From positions 1 through 64,000 of the forward strand of contig QPMI01000627.1 in the NCBI GenBank assembly GCA_004431415.1: a stretch of 64,000 nt of DNA, in the 5' to 3' direction. The translations under genes were made by a program, and so were the position numbers. How positions within the stretch are numbered: position 1 is the stretch's first letter; every line of letters begins with the position of its first letter. Under the pieces are notes generated by a model. It made no database searches and was not told where the DNA came from. It worked only from the letters and a program-made list of their open reading frames with translations. Shown in pieces: positions 1 through 11,500 of this stretch. The DNA comes from Cyanophora paradoxa. Lineage: Eukaryota; Glaucocystophyceae; Cyanophorales; Cyanophoraceae.

Positions 1-711
1 CGGGCGGGGCCGGGGGCGCGCCATCTCGCCGAGGAAGTCCTGCGCCTCCAGCTTCGAGGAGCTGCTGTCCACGTCTGCCGCCCCGTCGGCCCCCGCCCCC
101 GGCCCCCGCGGCGCCCCGCCTCGCCCGGCCCCACCGTAGAGGGCGAAGCGCAGCTCCTGGCGCTGCTCGAACTGCGGCGCGGCGTCAGGCGGTCGCCGGC
201 GCTCGAGCGCCGCCCCGGCGCACGAAGTAGTCGATCTCGAACTGCGGGGGGCAAGGACGGTGAGGCGCTGTTCGGCGACGCGGGGAGTGTCAGCGCGGAG
301 GCCCACGCACCGTCCTCACGAACTTGGGGGCGAGGGTGTTTCTGTGCGGGGCGGCGTGGGCCGGCGCGGCGCACGGGGCTCCGCGGGGGAGCGCACTTTA
401 TCTGCTCGGTGCGGCCGACCTCCACCCAGGACGCGTTCTTCATCTGCACGCGGCTGAACAGCACGCACATCGGGTCGCTCTTGCTCGTCACATCCTTGTT
501 CAGCAGCCCGCTGCGCGAGAGCGCGGGCGTGAGGGGGGGCATTGAACACTCTAGGGCAACCCCGAGGCCCCACCGGCCTCAGCGCAGGGGCATAGTGTAC
601 GTGTCTACTGCGCGTGCCGCACGGGTTCCGAACGCGTGCGGCGCACCTGCAGGAGACGGAGAGCTGGACGCGCTGGGAGAGCACGGGGGCAGGCGCCTGG
701 GCCATCGCCAT
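1..711 (-). CDS. Copine, N-terminal C2 domain (partial, runs off left edge)
   Basis: Copines are cytosolic proteins that bind phospholipid membranes when Ca2+ rises. Six exons can be read on the minus strand at about 647-711, 397-510, 311-341, 224-241, 135-171 and 22-74. Joined, they give the classic first C2 domain: VQLSVSC, LLNKDVTSKSDPM, WVEVGRTEQIK, PKFVRTFEIDYF, QRQELRFALY, then DVDS and QDFLGEM. The aspartates in KSDP and DVDS are the usual Ca2+ ligands. The start at 711 is chosen because VQLSVSC follows only 13 residues later, as in the family. The second C2 domain and the vWA-like domain must lie beyond base 1. The last visible exon ends ATG|GCGCGCC, a GC donor. The family call is firm; the exon edges are read by eye. 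Confidence 0.88.
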
Positions 712-1105
712 CGCTAGCTCGGAGCTGCCGCTGCGAGTCGGCTGGCAGCCTGCCCAGGAACGGACGGCGAATGCGGCCGTACGAGGTCTGCGTTCTCCGG
801 ACGTGGGCGGTTGAAACGCGTCACACTGCAGACAGCCCGGTAAACGAGGGCGACGGGCAGCAGCGTACCGTAGTCTAGGGCAACGTACGGTTCAAATTCG
901 CTCGAACCTGCGCGCCGGGCGGGTGTCGGAGGCGCGACGAACGTGAGGCCTCAACGACGGCGAGCGCAGGCGGCCTTCGAGATTCCTCGCTGCCGCGCAC
1001 CTGCTACCGGTAAAGAGAAGAGTGCTCGGCGAGATTCGGGAGTCGGGATGCCTCCAGAGCTCAAACCCGAGATTCCTGTACCCACTGCCGCGCTGCTTCA
1101 TCGAG
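712..1105. other. Divergent intergenic stretch between copine and NUP43-like gene
   Basis: About 390 bases separate the two start codons, which point away from each other. It must hold both promoters and 5' leaders. I see no TATA box, repeat or RNA gene that I can support. Confidence 0.5.
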
Positions 1106-2856
1106 ATGGCCGGCTCTGCCGACCTCTCTGGCGCGTTCGATGAGGTGCTCGGGGAGGGCAAGATGCGGCGCATACGCTGGGTCGTACCCCACGCGGCCGC
1201 GGGGCTCTCTTCCCAGTTCACGAGCACACTCCTGATCAGCGGGACGTACGAGGAAGAGGTGCGCGTGCCTCCAGATGCTTCCTTGCGAAGCTCTCCGACC
1301 GCCGCCGCCGCGCAGAGGAACCAGCTAGCGCTCTGGAACTTCAAAATAGTCGGCGGCCAGCGGCGCGGCGCGGCGGCGCTCACCGATACAGCTATGCGAG
1401 ACATCGAGAAGCTTGGACACCTCAGCCACCGCGGCGATGTCGAGGACGTGAAGGTTCGGACGCGCAGCGCGGCCCCGCTCGCGCGAGCCGGCGAGCCGAC
1501 GGGCCGCGCCGCAGTCGCTCAGCAGGCCCGAGGGGATGTACGCGTGCGTCGCCTCGAGCCTCGGCGAGGTCGGGCTGTACGCTGTGCAGCCCCCGCGGGA
1601 CTCGCTCGACGGTGCCCCGGCAGCCCTGCCCGCGGCCGGCGCAGCGCCCCTCGTGCCGGCCGACGCCGGCTACAGATACGCCGGCGCTCCTGCTGGGTCG
1701 CTCGTGGAGCGACCTGCACCGGGGCCCGTGCGCGACGCTCGACGTGGACCCGGACGAAGGGACGGAGATGGCGAGCGGCGGGCAGGACGGGCGCCTCGTC
1801 GTCACCAGCCTCCTCGGGCCCGCCGTCTCCTCCATTGGTGCGCCCCGGCCCGCGCCGCACGCGCCGCGCGCGTTCCCGCCGCGGCACTGAGGCCTCGGGG
1901 CAGAGAATGCGGACCCGCTCTCGGTGCACTGCGTGCGCTACGCTTCGCGGGCGACGGCCTACACGGCCGGCTCCTTCCTGCGCCTCTGGGACCTGCGCTC
2001 GCCGGAGTCCGCCGGCCCCATCTTCTCTCTGCCCCCGTGCGCCCCCTCGCGCCCTCCCCTCGCCTCCGCGGCGGCCGCCCCGGCTCACGGCGGGGCAGCC
2101 CGACGGATCTCTCTCTCGTCGAGTGCCTCGCCGTCCACCCCGTCCGCAGTGCGCCCCGCCCGCCCCAGGCCGCCCCGCCCCGCCCGCCTGACGCGCCGAG
2201 CGCCGCAGGGAGCGAGCTCGTGGCGGTGCGCGCCGGCCGGCGCGAGGGGTGGCGTGCGCCGGCGGGCGGGGGCCGCTCACTGCGGGGCGGGCGCAGGCGG
2301 GGAGCTCGTCGGGGGACCTGGCGGTGTGGACGCGCGGCAGCCCCGCGCGCCCCTCGTCCACGCCCTCGCCCACAACGGCGACAGTGCGGCCCGCCCGCCC
2401 ACGCCCCCTGCGCCCCCGCCCTCACCGAGGCCCCGCCGCAGTATGGGACGTCCAGTTCCACCCGGCGCGGCCCGACCTCCTGCTCACCTGCGGCGAGGCG
2501 CGCCGGGCCCCGCCCCACGCCCTCGCGCCCGCTGAGGCGGGGCTGCCGCAGGACGGGGCGGCGCTCGCGGTGGAGTGGAGTGCGGAGCTGGCGACCGTCG
2601 AGACGCCGCCGTGCGAGCGGGTGCGGCCGGCGCCCCGGGGCCCCGTCCCGCGGCGGGGGGGCGGGGCCGAGCGGGGGGCGCAGCTCTTCACGAACGAGTT
2701 CGGCGTCAACTCGATCGACGTGCACCCCGACACGCAGGCGCGCTCCGGGGACCCCAGCCAGGGGCCGCCCCGCCGCTCACCCCGCCCCCGCAGGCCGTCG
2801 TCTGCTCGACCGACTCCGAGGCGCTCCGCTTCCGCTTCCCCATCCTCCCCTCCTAG
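1106..2856 (+). CDS. NUP43: NUP43-like WD40 nucleoporin
   Basis: NUP43 is a WD40 propeller in the Y-complex (NUP107-160) of the nuclear pore. Exon pieces in order show the family's layout: NQLALWNFKI, SHRGDVEDV, YACVASSLGEVGLYAV, EMASGGQDGRLVV, LSVHCVRYASRATAYTAGS with LRLWDLR, LSLVECLAVHP, SGDLAVWT, VWDVQFHPARPDLLLTCGE, GVNSIDVHPD and the last strand AVVCSTDSEALRF. The final blocks match the NUP43 C-terminus (SVNSLDV, VCGTDAEA) closely. The start at 1106 (MAGSADL) is the ATG directly ahead of the first block; the stop is TAG at 2854. Around 2330-2365 the plausible frame changes (LAVWTRG versus LVHALAHNGD), which suggests a one-base error or an intron I misread. Several introns start GC. Confidence 0.72.
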
Positions 2857-3092
2857 CGCCAGCCCGCGCGCCGCGCACTGCAGCTCCGCCAGAATAGATC
2901 CCGCCAGGCTCGAAGTGCCCGTTGCATGCACGTTGCGCACGACAGTGCGGCCCCAGATCACCGCGGCAGCTACACCTTACGTGCACCACATGCTAGACTC
3001 CAGCTGCAGCCGCTAGAGTGGCCTCGCCGCTTCTCCCCCTCTACCCCCTCTCAGTTCAGGGAAAAGGCGTCCGGCGAGCGAGCTGGTTAGCC

Positions 3093-5286
3093 ATGTCGGC
3101 GTTCGCTGTCCCGATCGCTGCGTCGTCCATCCAGCTTCATAATTCGCCTGTGCTACCAGCGGCGGAGGTCCGCGCACGCGGCGCGATCCGATCGGCCTCG
3201 GCTGCGCCGCGGCGTTCGTTCCAGATCGGAGGCGCCTCGTGCAACTCTTGCAGCGGATCGGCGTTCGCAGAGAACCGCCGCGCGTTCTTCGCGGGCCAGA
3301 CCGGCCTCGCGTCCCTTGCCGCACCCGTAGCTGCGCCGTTCCTGGCTGGCCGCGCCGCCCGTACGGCCGCGATGGCCTCCGCGGACGCCGACACGAAGAT
3401 GATCGACGGCGGCGTCACTGCCCCGAAGGGCTTCCGCGCGGCGGGCATCATCGCCGGCTTGAAGGCCTCGGGCAAGGAGGACATGGCGCTGATCGTCTCC
3501 GACGTCGACGCGGTAGCGGGCGGCGTCTTCACGACGTGCCGCGTCTGCGCCGCCCCCGTCACCTACGATCGGGAGACGATCAAGAAGAACCCGTCCAAGA
3601 TCCGCGCCGTGCTCGTCAACAGCGGGCAGGCGAACGCGGCGACGGGGGACCAGGGCTGGGCGGACGCCGTGCGCACGGCGGAGCTGCTGGGGAAGGCGAT
3701 GGGCGTCCCCTCGGACGCCTGCCTCGTCGCCTCGACGGGCGTCATCGGGCAGCGCATCAAGGCCCGCCCTGCGCCCCGTGGCGGCCGGCGCGCGCCTGAG
3801 CGCCCGCGCAGATGGACAAGCTGGAGGAGGGCATCCCGAAGATCGTGGCGGCCCTCGGCTCGAGCGCCGAGTCCGCGATGAACGCCGCGAAGGCGCGCCC
3901 CCGCGCAGCCCCGCGCCCCGCGCCAGCGCCCGAGCGCCGCGCAGGCGATCTGCACGACCGACCTCGTGACGAAGACCATCGCCTTCGAGACGGTCCTCTC
4001 GACGGGCAAGACCGTCCGCGTGGGCGGCATGTGCAAGGGCGCGCCCCCGCCCCGCCCCGCGCGGTCGCGCCGGGGGCGCTTGCGAGGGGGCGGGCAGGGA
4101 GCGGGATGATCCACCCGAACATGGCGACCATGCTCGCCTTCATCACCTGCGACGCCAAGGCACCCGCCCCCGCCCCGCCCCCTGCCGCCCCGCCCCGCCC
4201 CTGACCGTCCCCCGCCCCGCAGGTGGACCCCGGCCTCTGGCAGGCCATCGTCTCGCGCGCCGCGGACAAGAGCTTCAACCAGGCGCGCGCCGGGGCCGCG
4301 CAGGGGCCGCGCCGCCCCGGGGCGAGCGGGGCGGGGGCAGGTGACCGTGGACGGGGACACCTCGACGAACGACACCCTGCTCGGCTTCGCCAACGGGCAG
4401 GCCGACCCCAGCGGGCCCGCCATCTCCGACCCCGCCAGCGCCGACGCCGTGCGCCTTCCAAGCGCCCGCCCGGGGGGCCCGGCGGCGGCTGAGGGGCGGG
4501 GGCGGGGCAGGTGAAGCTGGAGGGGATCGTGACGACGATCTGCCAGTACCTGGCGCGCTGCATCGCCCGCGACGGCGAGGGCGCCACCGTCCTCTTCGAG
4601 GCGCCGCCCCGCCCCCGCGCCCCGCGCCCCGCGCCCCCCGACGGGGCCCCGCGGGGCAGGTGACCGTCTCGGGGGCGCCGAGCGACGCCGACGCCCGCGC
4701 CATCGCCCGCACCATCGTCGGCTCCAGCCTCACCAAGGCCGCCATCTATGGGTGCCCCGCCCCGACGCGCCCCCTCTCCCGCCGCGCGGCCTGACGGGCG
4801 CCGGCGCAGGTGCGACCCGAACTGGGGCCGCATCGCGGCGGCGGCGGGCGGGCCGGCGTCGAGTTCGACCCGGCGGCCCTCCGCATCGAGGTGCGCGCCC
4901 GCCCGCGCGCCCCGCCCAAGCCGGCGCGCGCGCGCACGGACGGCCGGCCTCAGCTCGGCGAGTTCGTGATGATGGACAAGGGCCAGCCCCTCCCCTACGA
5001 CCGCGCCGGTGGGCCCCGCCCCCACGCCCTGCCGCCCGCCGCCGCCGCCCGGGCCGAGCGCGGGGGCGGCAGCGGCGTCGGCGTACATGAAGGCGGCCAA
5101 GGCGGGGGCCTACCTCAAGGAGGACACCGTCGCCGTCAAGGCCCGCCCCGCCCCGCCCCGCCCCCCGGGTCGCCCCCGGCGAGCCCCGCGCAGGTCTCGG
5201 TGGGGTCGGGCCCGGGCTACGGGCAGGCCTTCGGCTGCGACCTTTCCTACGACTACGTCAAGATCAACGCCGAGTACACCACCTAG
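3093..5286 (+). CDS. argJ: Glutamate N-acetyltransferase / ornithine acetyltransferase (plastid ArgJ)
   Basis: ArgJ moves the acetyl group from N-acetylornithine to glutamate in the cyclic arginine pathway. Exon 1 (3093-3761) encodes an Ala/Ser/Arg-rich N-terminal extension of about 90 residues (MSAFAVPIA..., later SAFAENRRAFFAGQ), then the enzyme from KMIDGGVTAPKGFRAAGI. Later exons give VLVNSGQANAATGDQG, LVASTGVIGQ, GMIHPNMATMLAFI, TSTNDTLLGFANG and CDPNWGRI. The Thr of N-M-A-T-M-L (codon 4127-4129) is the autocleavage site and nucleophile that splits ArgJ into alpha and beta chains. At least five introns use GC donors, for example at 3762 and 3893. Near 4848 a C seems to be missing: the frame switches from GRIAAAA to AGVEFDPA. 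The extension suggests plastid import. The stop is TAG at 5284. Confidence 0.93.
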
Positions 5287-5733
5287 GCGCCCGCCGGCTC
5301 TCCCCGCACGCCTTCGATCGCATCCTGCGCCTCGGCCCCTGGCCTACGCCCGCCTGTAATTTTGCCACGGACGGACATGCAAGAACACCGCACTCCGGGG
5401 CGGGGCTTCGGTTGCGCATGCATAATGCATATTATGATCCAACTGTGTCGGGACTAGGGGCTACGGCACAGCGGGAGGACCACTAACCATCAATCAAGGA
5501 AACACAGCAACGCCAAATCGCGGCTATGCTGCAGCCGGGTGACCGGAAAACGGGAAAGGGGAGAAGCACGAGACGGCAGATCGGCCGGTCGGGCTGACGG
5601 GTCGCGATGGTCGGAGGAAGGGGGCTGAGGAGGGGGGCGGAATTTGAAAGCGGAGCGGCGATGAGGGAAGGCGAGTGGGCGCGGAGCGGGGGGACGGGGA
5701 AGGGGACGACTAAGGGGCCGGCGGCCGGTCGGG
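5287..5733. other. Tail-to-tail intergenic stretch, argJ / ARF-like GTPase
   Basis: This holds the 3' regions of two convergent genes. It has a short palindromic AT patch near 5420-5436 (gcatgcataatgcat) and a purine-rich tract at 5620-5710. I see no gene in it. Confidence 0.4.
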
Positions 5734-6830
5734 TCATTTCACTCGCTTGCGTACGGAAGAGGCGAGCCATTCTAGCCCCTCGTTGACGCCTGCGCCGAGC
5801 GCGACATCAGAGACGCGGTCGGGGGGGCTCGGGGCGGGGCGCCGACCCTGCCCGCTGACGACGCTGGTGCCCAGGACGAGGTAGGGGCGCGTCTTGGGCA
5901 GCGAGGGGGCGAGCAGCCTCTCTATTTCCGCCACCGGCTGCGCCTCGGGCAGGTCCTGCTTGTTCGCCATCACGAGGAGCACCTGCGACGCACGCCCCGC
6001 TCAGCGGCGCGCCGGCCGCGGGCCGCGCTGCGGGGCGCCGGCGCACGGCGCGCGACGTCTGCGGGTTCGCGACAACAGCGTTCAGTTCCCGGATCGCCTC
6101 GTCCATGCGCGCCTGGTCATGGCTGTCCACCACGAATATGACGCCTGCGCCGCCGCCGCTCAGGAACCGCGGCGTACGCGCAGCGACGGGGCCGGGACGA
6201 TTGCGCGGGCGTCCAGAGGCACGGACGAAAGCATACGCACCATCGGCTTCTTTGTAGTAGTGCTGCAAGAGGAAGAGCGACGTCAATCTCGGATGAATCA
6301 GCGGTGGGGGCGGAAAGACGCACTTTCCACAGATCCCGCAGCCTCTGCTGGCCTCCCAAGTCCCATATGTCGAATTGAATGTTCTTGAACTGCACCGACT
6401 CCACTGCGCAGCGACCAGCGGGCAAGCGCCCGCACACGTTAGCTGCGGACGCCCAGGGAGGGCGCCACGTTTGCGGCCCGGAAAGCTTCTCTTGGCAGTC
6501 GCCAGTTTGCAAGCTAGTCTGAGAGGCGCGGGTGGCCTCGGGGATGCATATGAGGGTCGCGCAATCCGCCCCATCAACGGGCGGCAAACAGGTCCGCCGC
6601 CGCGTCGCGCGCTTTGTTACGCACTGTTGTATCCCACGGTAGGTATCGTGCTAATGGCCTTGTCCAGTTTCAGCCTGTAGAGGAGGCTGGTTTTGCCGCT
6701 ACTGTCCAGCCCGACTGTGTTGAGGCGCGGTGAGAACGTTGCGTCGCTCGGAATGCGACCGCAAAAGCTCACCAACACAAATTCTGTACGCTTTCTTCCC
6801 TCCCAGCAGCTTGCTGAGGGATTTGCCCAT
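5734..6830 (-). CDS. ARF/ARL-family small GTPase
   Basis: ARF and ARL proteins are myristoylated GTP switches in membrane traffic and cilia. Six minus-strand exons can be joined: 6773-6830, 6625-6714, 6324-6403, 6241-6262, one near 6073-6152, and the last from about 5980 down, itself split near 5860-5800. Motifs in order: MGKSLSKLLGGKK (Gly2 for myristoylation, amphipathic helix), GLDSSGKT (P-loop), TIPTVGYN (switch I), WDLGGQQRLRDLW (switch II), VDSHDQAR, MANKQDLP (guanine specificity), and VNEGLEWLA. The Gly-Gly-Gln of switch II is intact. The interswitch and helix order is ARF/ARL, not SAR1 or RAB. GLDSSGKT in place of GLDAAGKT points to an ARL or divergent ARF. The intron after NPQTSR uses a GC donor; the first introns are GT. 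Confidence 0.9.
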
Positions 6831-7612
6831 GGCGCTCGCCGATCCAACGCCTCGCGAGCCCTTGCTGGCGCCTCGCTACTACACTTGATGAAGCCGCTCG
6901 CTGCCTTGTAGCGCTCCAATGCCGATCGCTGCCCTCAGGCTGTCGCCTCAAATTCACGCGTATACCCGGGCGGACGCGAGTGCCGGTAGCTGAGATTGCG
7001 AGTCTCGCGCCTCGCAAGCAGTTTTCTCAACTTCTGTACTGCACGCATGCGTCGGAGCCGCGTGCATTTGCCCGCTGCCGCCAAATTTGATCCGACATCA
7101 TGATCAAGGTTTCCAGGCTTCATACGTCTTTGCGAATTGGCTTCGAATCCGGGGCCTTTCATACGGTCCGTCGAAAATTCGGCGTGCGCAAGCTGTGATG
7201 GGATGGCGCCCGGTGCCATGGCCACGTACGCGTTGGCGTGCCTCGGCCGTGCCCGGCCCGCGGCAGCGCACGCGCGCGACGAGTAGCTAGCGCTCGCAAC
7301 TGGACGCGCCGCGGCGAGCTCTGTCTGATAGGCACTGCTAGCTAGACCGTCGGACGTCGACAAGTGCTAGCGTATCCGGTCCAGGACTGCAGCAGCTGGA
7401 ATTCGAATCATCTGTACACATTGCACGGCTACTTTCTGCGGGCTCACGGTCGCCGGTCATGCACTCGATCGAATGTCGATTGCATAGAAAGAAACAGCAC
7501 GTGTTACAACAGACACCGGAATAGCAGGGGGCCCTCACTGCACAAGCGCGGGTTGCGCGGCCCGGTGCGCCCGGGGGAGGATGATGGCAGGCCGATCCAG
7601 GACGCGAGCCCC
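6831..7612. other. Intergenic stretch upstream of the ARF-like gene
   Basis: About 780 bases lie between the start of the GTPase gene and the 3' end of the GatC gene, both on the minus strand. Base composition is more mixed than in the genes. I find no protein, tRNA or repeat that I can support. Confidence 0.4.
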
Positions 7613-8290
7613 CTACTCATCCATATCGGCCGCGAGGACTTTCGGGACGCGGACAAAGGGGCCCTCGGTCTCCGGGAAGATGGCCTGCAGCGCCTCCCGC
7701 TCCTCGAAGGGCCGCACCTCGTCATTCTCCGAGAGGACGTTCTCCAGGCCCGCCCCGCCTGCGCCCCGTCGTGCCGTCAGCCGCGGGACAGGGCGATGCG
7801 GGCACCCGAGCCGGGGCAGCGGAGAGGGCGGCAGGCCACACCGTCCGCGCCGGCGCCATCGGCGAAGCACATGGGCACGACGTTCTCCGTGTCCAGCTCG
7901 TCCATCTTGCTGACGAACGCCAGGATCTTTTGCAGCTGCGGCGTGAGCTGCTTGATCTCCTCCTCGCTAAGGTTCAGACGTGCGAGCTCCGCCACGTTCT
8001 CCACTGTCGCCCGGTCGATCTGCCCCGTGGAAGAATCTAGCTAAGCGCCGCGGTGCGAGGCGGCGAGCGGCCACGCGCACCTCGCTCTTGGCGTCACACC
8101 GCACCTCGAAGGAAGAGCCGCCGTTCACCGGGCGATGCAGCAGGCCCGCTGCGGCGAACTTGACACGGCGGCCGGCGACGGAGGCCGCGAAGGAGCGCAG
8201 CTCGCCCGCCCGGCTCGACTCCGCGCGCGCCTGTGAGCAGCACGCAGTGCCGCGAGGCACGGCTGCGATCGGGCGGCGTGAGATTCGCAT
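7613..8290 (-). CDS. gatC: Asp/Glu-tRNA amidotransferase subunit C, organelle-type
   Basis: GatC is the small clamp of the GatCAB amidotransferase, which makes Gln-tRNA from misacylated Glu-tRNA in plastids and mitochondria. The core is unmistakable: ENVAELARLNLSEEEI, TPQLQKILAFVSKMDELDTE, NVVPM, then LENVLSENDEVRPF and the short tail VPKVLAADMDE before TAG (7613-7615). An intron can be placed at GCGGAC G|GTGTGG...GCAG, which keeps the frame into GGAGLENV. Another intron ends in GGGGCAG before IDRATVEN. The first exon encodes an Arg/Ala/Ser-rich extension that fits an organelle transit peptide. The start is uncertain: ATG at 8290 gives MRISRRP; an alternative first exon at 8354 (MALSSPLL) is possible. 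Confidence 0.87.
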
Positions 8291-8531
8291 CGCTGGCCAG
8301 AAATACCGCTAGGAGTGGACTGGATAGAGCCATTTCGCGCACCGATTGCCGCATGCGGCGTCTGGAGGGCGACGCTCACGGCGAAGCTGGCCATCGTTTG
8401 CACGTGAGCTGTACCCCAGAGCCGACCTCGCAGCGCTCGTCTGGGCCCGCTGGGCCACCCGTAGGCTGCATTTTCGGATAAAGTAGCGAGGTATTGTGCA
8501 CTGGGAGTGTGTTTTGGGGCCGCGACGTCGG

Positions 8532-11500
8532 ATGGCCCGCGTGGGGCTAGCGCTCGGATGGTTGCTGGGGCTCCTCTTGACGTCCCTTTCGCCGCCTCCT
8601 GCGGCGGCCGACGTCTACGCGCCGCCGGGGGATCTGCGCCCCATCCTTGTGACCGCCCCGACCGAACAGCAGCTGCCCTGCACCGCGAACCTGGTCGGCT
8701 CGATCCAGCGGGCGTCTTCGACGGCGCGCATGCTCGTTCTGGATCGGGGCCTGTCAACGGACGCGCGGGAGGCGCTTCGCCGGCTCGACGGCGTGCAGGT
8801 GATCGATGCCCCCGGGCTCGACCTGCACCCAGCCATCGTCGTGGAGCGGGCGCTGGAGCACGCGGTCTCGGTGGTGTACGTGGACGCGTGCCTTGAGGTC
8901 GTGGATGCGGGGGCGCTGCGGGAGCTTTACGAGGCGGTGCAGGCGCGCGGCTGGTTCTGGCCCGCCGTCGAGGTACCCTACCTGCAGCCGACGACCTGGT
9001 GCTCCGACGCCATCATCGTGCGCCGCCCCGCGCCCGCGTGCCGCGCCCGCCACCGCCCCGCGAGCCGGTCCGCAGGGCGTGCGGCGGGGCTCGTGGGGCC
9101 ACACGGGCGTCGTGCGCGGCGTGGCGGCGTGCCGCGCGAACGCGACGTGCTGGGGCGAGATGGCCCACGCCGGCGAGGAAGCACAGCGCCTCTACACCCT
9201 CACCCTCCACGCCGTCCGGTCCACGCGCCCCGCTTCCCGGCCCGGGCCCTCCCTCCCTCGCCTCGGCTGATTCGCGGGCCGGCACAGCTCGGGCTGCCCT
9301 GCGCGCGGGACCCGCGCCTGGCGGTGCGGCTCGCGTCGCCGGCCCGGCGCAGGGGACGCCGCTGCTCGTGGTGGCGCGCGACCCGGCGGGCCCGAGGTCG
9401 CGGCGGGGCGGGGCGCGCCCGGCCCGCAAGGCCCTCGCCATCGTCCTGCCCCTCGTCGCGCGCGACCCCAAGAAGGTCGCCCCGCTCCGCCCCTCCCGGC
9501 CGGCCCCGCCGACGCGGTGCCGGCAGGCGTGGGACGCGCTGCGGGTGTGGCGCTGGCCCCGAACCAGCCCTGCTCCGAGGGGAGCAGACCGGCGCGCCGC
9601 GTCCCCGCCCCCCTTCGCCCACCCGCCGGCGTGACGCCGGGCAGGCGCCGACGGGGACCTGGTGCTGGCGTGCGTGGGGCCGTGCGGGCCGGAGGAGCGG
9701 CAGGCGGCCCTCGCGCAGGCCAACGGCCTCCGCTGCTTCCGCGAGCTCCAGTTCTTCCAGGCGCCCGCCCCGCCCGCCCCGCCCGCCCCGCCCGCCGGCG
9801 TCCGAGCGAGCCCCTTTGGCAGGCCGCCAGCGAGGACGGCCTCTACGACCCGCCGGAGCTGCTGAGGCGAGGCCCCGCCCCCTCTCCTCCCTCGCCGCGC
9901 CAGCCCGGCGCCGGCGAGGGCCGTGCGCGCAGGCAGCTGCTGGCGAGCGAGGAGCTGGCGGCGTGGTACAGCCACCTCTTCCTCTTCGGGCCCGAGGTCC
10001 GCCCCGCGCGCACCGCCCCCGCGCGCACCGCCCCCGCTCCGCGCCGCTGTCGACGCCGCCGGCGCGCCCGCGCCGCCGCAGCTGCGCGTGGTGCGGCGGA
10101 ACTGGCTGGACGCGATGCGGCACGCCGTCCTCGCCGCGGGCCCCTTCTGGGCCCTCGCCTCCCCCTTCGACGACGGCGTGCCCCCCGGGGAGCCCGACCC
10201 CGCAGACGGCCGCCCCGGGGCCGCCCGCTACGCCGACGGCCACGCGCTCTACTCCCTGGGGGAGCCCTTCCGCTCGTACCTCGCGGGGGCGGGCCTGCTG
10301 GAGCGGGGCGGGCCCCTCTTCGAGGCGACCTTCGTGCGGGACAGCGGCCCCGCGCTGCTCCTCCGGGAGGCGGCCCTCCTGGGCCGCTGGCCCGCCCCCG
10401 CCGCCGTGCGCGCCATGTTCCGCTACGCGCCCCTCGTCCGCTCCGCCCTCTACACGGAGGAGGCCGCCGCGGGGCTCGGCGTGGCGGCCCCCGGGGCCCA
10501 CGGCGCGCCCTCCCTCGCCGCCTGGCCGGGGCCCCACGACGACGGCGCCTACCTCCTCTCCGTCGCCCGCCGCCCCGACGAGGCGGCAGGGCGGCGGGGC
10601 CGGCCCCGCGCAGCCCCAGGCGCCGCCGGCGGCGAGCGCGGCGCTGGCGGCGCTCGTGCGGCGGGCGGAGCGGCTGCGGGAGGCGCAGTGGGAGCAGAGC
10701 GGGCGGGACGAGGCGGCGGCGGCGGCGGCGGTCGCGGGGCGGCAGTTCCCGGCGGGCGGGTGCGGCCCGCAGACGCGCGCCCTCGTCTTTGCCCTCTCCA
10801 AGTTCTACGGAGGCCTCGGCGCCGTCCTCCAGGCGCGCCATCGCCCCCGCGCCCCCGCCCCAGATCGACGCCGACGCCGACGCCGGGGCAGTGGCTGGTG
10901 GCCGGCCTGCAATACGCGGCCGCCTCCAACCGCACCCTCGTCATCCTCGAGGAGGCGGACTCCTGGGTGCGCCCCGCGCGCGCCCCGTGGCCCGCCGGCG
11001 CCTTCGCTGAGGGCGCCCTGCCGCGCGCGCAGGTGTGGGCGCCCCCCGAGCGGTGCGGGGCGGGGCGCACCTGGTCGTGCTACTTCGAGCCCGTCTCCTC
11101 CTGCTCCGCCCGCGACGTCTGGCCCTCCGGCGTCGAGGCCCGCCCGCACCGCCCTCCGCGCCCCGCTCCGCGCTCCCAGCCCCGGGCGCGAGGCGGGGCC
11201 GCAGGTGCCGCTGAGCGACGCGACCGAGGGGAGCGCGTCGTGCACCTCGCCCTCGAGTGGGGCGACCCCGCCCGCAGGCCCGCCCCGCCCGCCCGCACCG
11301 CCCCGCCCGCCCCGCCCAGCGAACCGATGGGCCCAGGAGCTGCCGCCCGAGGCGACGGCGGCGTGCGCGCCGCGCTCCCTCAAGTGGTGCCGGTGCGGGC
11401 CCCGCCCGCCCCGCCCGCGCCGCCCCGCCCACGCCACCGCGCCCAGCTACGGCCTCCACGTCCCCCCGAGTTCGAGCACCGCGGCGCCCTCTGGTGGAAG

